Of a stretch of DNA of 64,000 bases, positions 63,257 through 64,000 are shown piece by piece. The DNA comes from Mesorhizobium australicum (lineage in GTDB: Bacteria > Pseudomonadota > Alphaproteobacteria > Rhizobiales > Rhizobiaceae), in contig NZ_FXBL01000003.1 in the NCBI RefSeq assembly GCF_900177325.1, positions 1 through 64,000 on the forward strand. Reading direction: 5' to 3'. The notes under the pieces were generated by a model. The model searched no databases. It was not told where the DNA came from and saw only the letters and a program-made list of their open reading frames with translations. The position numbers and the translations under genes are program-made. Within the stretch, counting starts at the first letter, position 1, and each line of letters begins with the position of its first letter.

Positions 63257-63790
63257 ATGGCGATGATATTCTTCGGAGGCTCACGCGACGTTTTCGAACT
63301 GCCACCACCCGCCATCGAGCGGATCGGAACGATTGTCGCACAGGAGCATGGCGTGCTGATCGGCGATGCGCCGGGCGCCGATGCCGAAATGCAGGGCCTG
63401 CTCGCAGGCTACAATTACGAGCATGTCGGGGTCTTCCATGCCGGAGTCGAGCCCCGAAACAATCTCGGCGACTGGGCCGCCTACCACATTCCCCCGCCGG
63501 CCGGCGCTCACGGTTTTGCCGTCCACGCCGCGAAGGACCGCGAGATGGCCCACGGCGCCGATTTCGGCCTCATGGTCTGGGACGGTGCATCGCCCGGCAC
63601 CTGCCTCAACATATTGCGCCTTGCAGCAATCGGCAGCCCTTGCGTCGTTTACGACATGATGCGCGGGACGGCGGCAACCGTCCACCACATCCAGGACTGG
63701 CGCGCCATGCTCCACCATGCCGGTGACGAGGTCCGCCGCGCCGTCGCGGCCCGCGTGAGCGAAGACGAGCGTTTCGCCCTGTCCAACTGA
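63257..63790 (+). CDS. SLOG/Rossmann-like protein
   Basis: 177 aa from MAMIFFGGSRDVFELPPPAI, with AAAGGAGA before the ATG. The N-terminal F-F-G-G-S-R, then LIGDAPGADAEMQGLLAGYN and DFGLMVWDGASPGTCLNIL follow the nucleotide-binding layout of SLOG proteins, so with the preceding DUF2493 gene there are two such genes in a row. 190 bases separate them, so they may be transcribed separately. Function unknown; a role in nucleotide sensing is a guess from the superfamily. Confidence 0.75.
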   Translation: MAMIFFGGSRDVFELPPPAIERIGTIVAQEHGVLIGDAPGADAEMQGLLAGYNYEHVGVFHAGVEPRNNLGDWAAYHIPPPAGAHGFAVHAAKDREMAHGADFGLMVWDGASPGTCLNILRLAAIGSPCVVYDMMRGTAATVHHIQDWRAMLHHAGDEVRRAVAARVSEDERFALSN

Positions 63791-64000
63791 TCGCCGCGGG
63801 CTCTGTCGGACCGGGCGGCGCAGGCCGCCCGCCGGGGGACCCGGCCGAAGGCCGACCTGCGGCGCTTCCGACGATCGCAACGATCGTTCACCATCCCCTT
63901 GCAGGTCGCCTCAGCCGCCGCTCCGGGCCTTTCCAAGGAACAGGCTGCACGTCCGTCGCGCGCAGGCAGGAGGAAGGTTACACATCAGGCAGCGCAGGCC

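Noticed and set aside
1..64000. CRISPR arrays, tRNA or rRNA genes
   Set aside because: I saw no regularly spaced identical repeats with unique spacers and no tRNA-like or rRNA-like sequence; a covariance-model scan would be decisive.

Overview
The window looks like part of a large repABC-type accessory replicon (plasmid or chromid) of an alphaproteobacterium, most likely order Hyphomicrobiales/Rhizobiales. The basis is a complete repA-repB-repC cassette with its antisense-RNA region and parS-like palindromes, GC-rich coding sequence, an ar14/'cuckoo'-like small RNA with CCUCCUCCC motifs, and plasmid-core families (ParB-like, DUF932, DUF1173, DUF1419, DUF2493, strawberry-notch helicase) that I associate with rhizobial plasmids. 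The genus cannot be fixed from the sequence.

Layout. 1-1864: end of a nickel/cobalt ECF transporter (cbiQ-cbiO type) facing a truncated gene that may be ureD. 1865-7697: a Tn5053/Tn402-like transposon (tniA-tniB-tniQ) whose tniA is split by an IS21-family element (3826-6045). 7698-23362: plasmid core module I, all on the plus strand: a row of small orphan genes, a 717-aa ParB-like protein, a 1484-aa methyltransferase-like/strawberry-notch helicase, a Toprim protein and a DUF2493 gene cut off by an IS6-family element (23363-24183). 24184-24875: remnant of an IS91-associated tyrosine recombinase. 25218-38020: a catabolic patchwork holding an N,N-dimethylformamidase operon (dmfA1-dmfA2 plus an alpha/beta hydrolase), an aminotransferase, a GntR/OppD chimeric ORF, oppF, an internally deleted IS1634-like element, two tandem isochorismatase-like amidases, a DmpA-type peptidase, a 5'-truncated second dmfA2, a 5'-truncated hyuA and hyuB. 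38021-about 44500: a second, unrelated tniABQ set with a divergent tyrosine recombinase and an AbiE-type nucleotidyltransferase pair. 46082-49824: repABC. 50037-50767: a two-domain cold-shock protein and the putative small RNA. 50953-54596: DUF1173, DUF932, DUF2958 and a truncated gene. 54597-58204: the second copy of the first transposon, apparently identical but with tniA uninterrupted. 58205-63790: core module II, starting inside a second strawberry-notch gene and continuing with Toprim, a complete DUF2493 gene and a SLOG-like gene.

The two core modules are diverged paralogues (roughly 7% difference in the stretch I aligned), so they probably come from two related plasmids rather than from a recent local duplication. 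Neither transposon copy is flanked by a 5-bp target duplication, and copy 2 separates pieces of two different genes. I infer that the replicon was built by cointegration followed by recombination or deletion at transposon copies. The catabolic section carries at least two blunt gene-gene junctions (GntR/OppD; DmfA2/HyuA), which points to repeated deletion.

Functionally, the intact dmf genes predict hydrolysis of dimethylformamide to dimethylamine and formate. The neighbouring amidase, peptidase and hydantoinase genes and the oligopeptide-type ABC gene suggest scavenging of amide or N-methyl compounds. The core modules probably serve plasmid DNA metabolism or protection; the strawberry-notch protein resembles the methylase-helicase architecture of phage P1 DarB.
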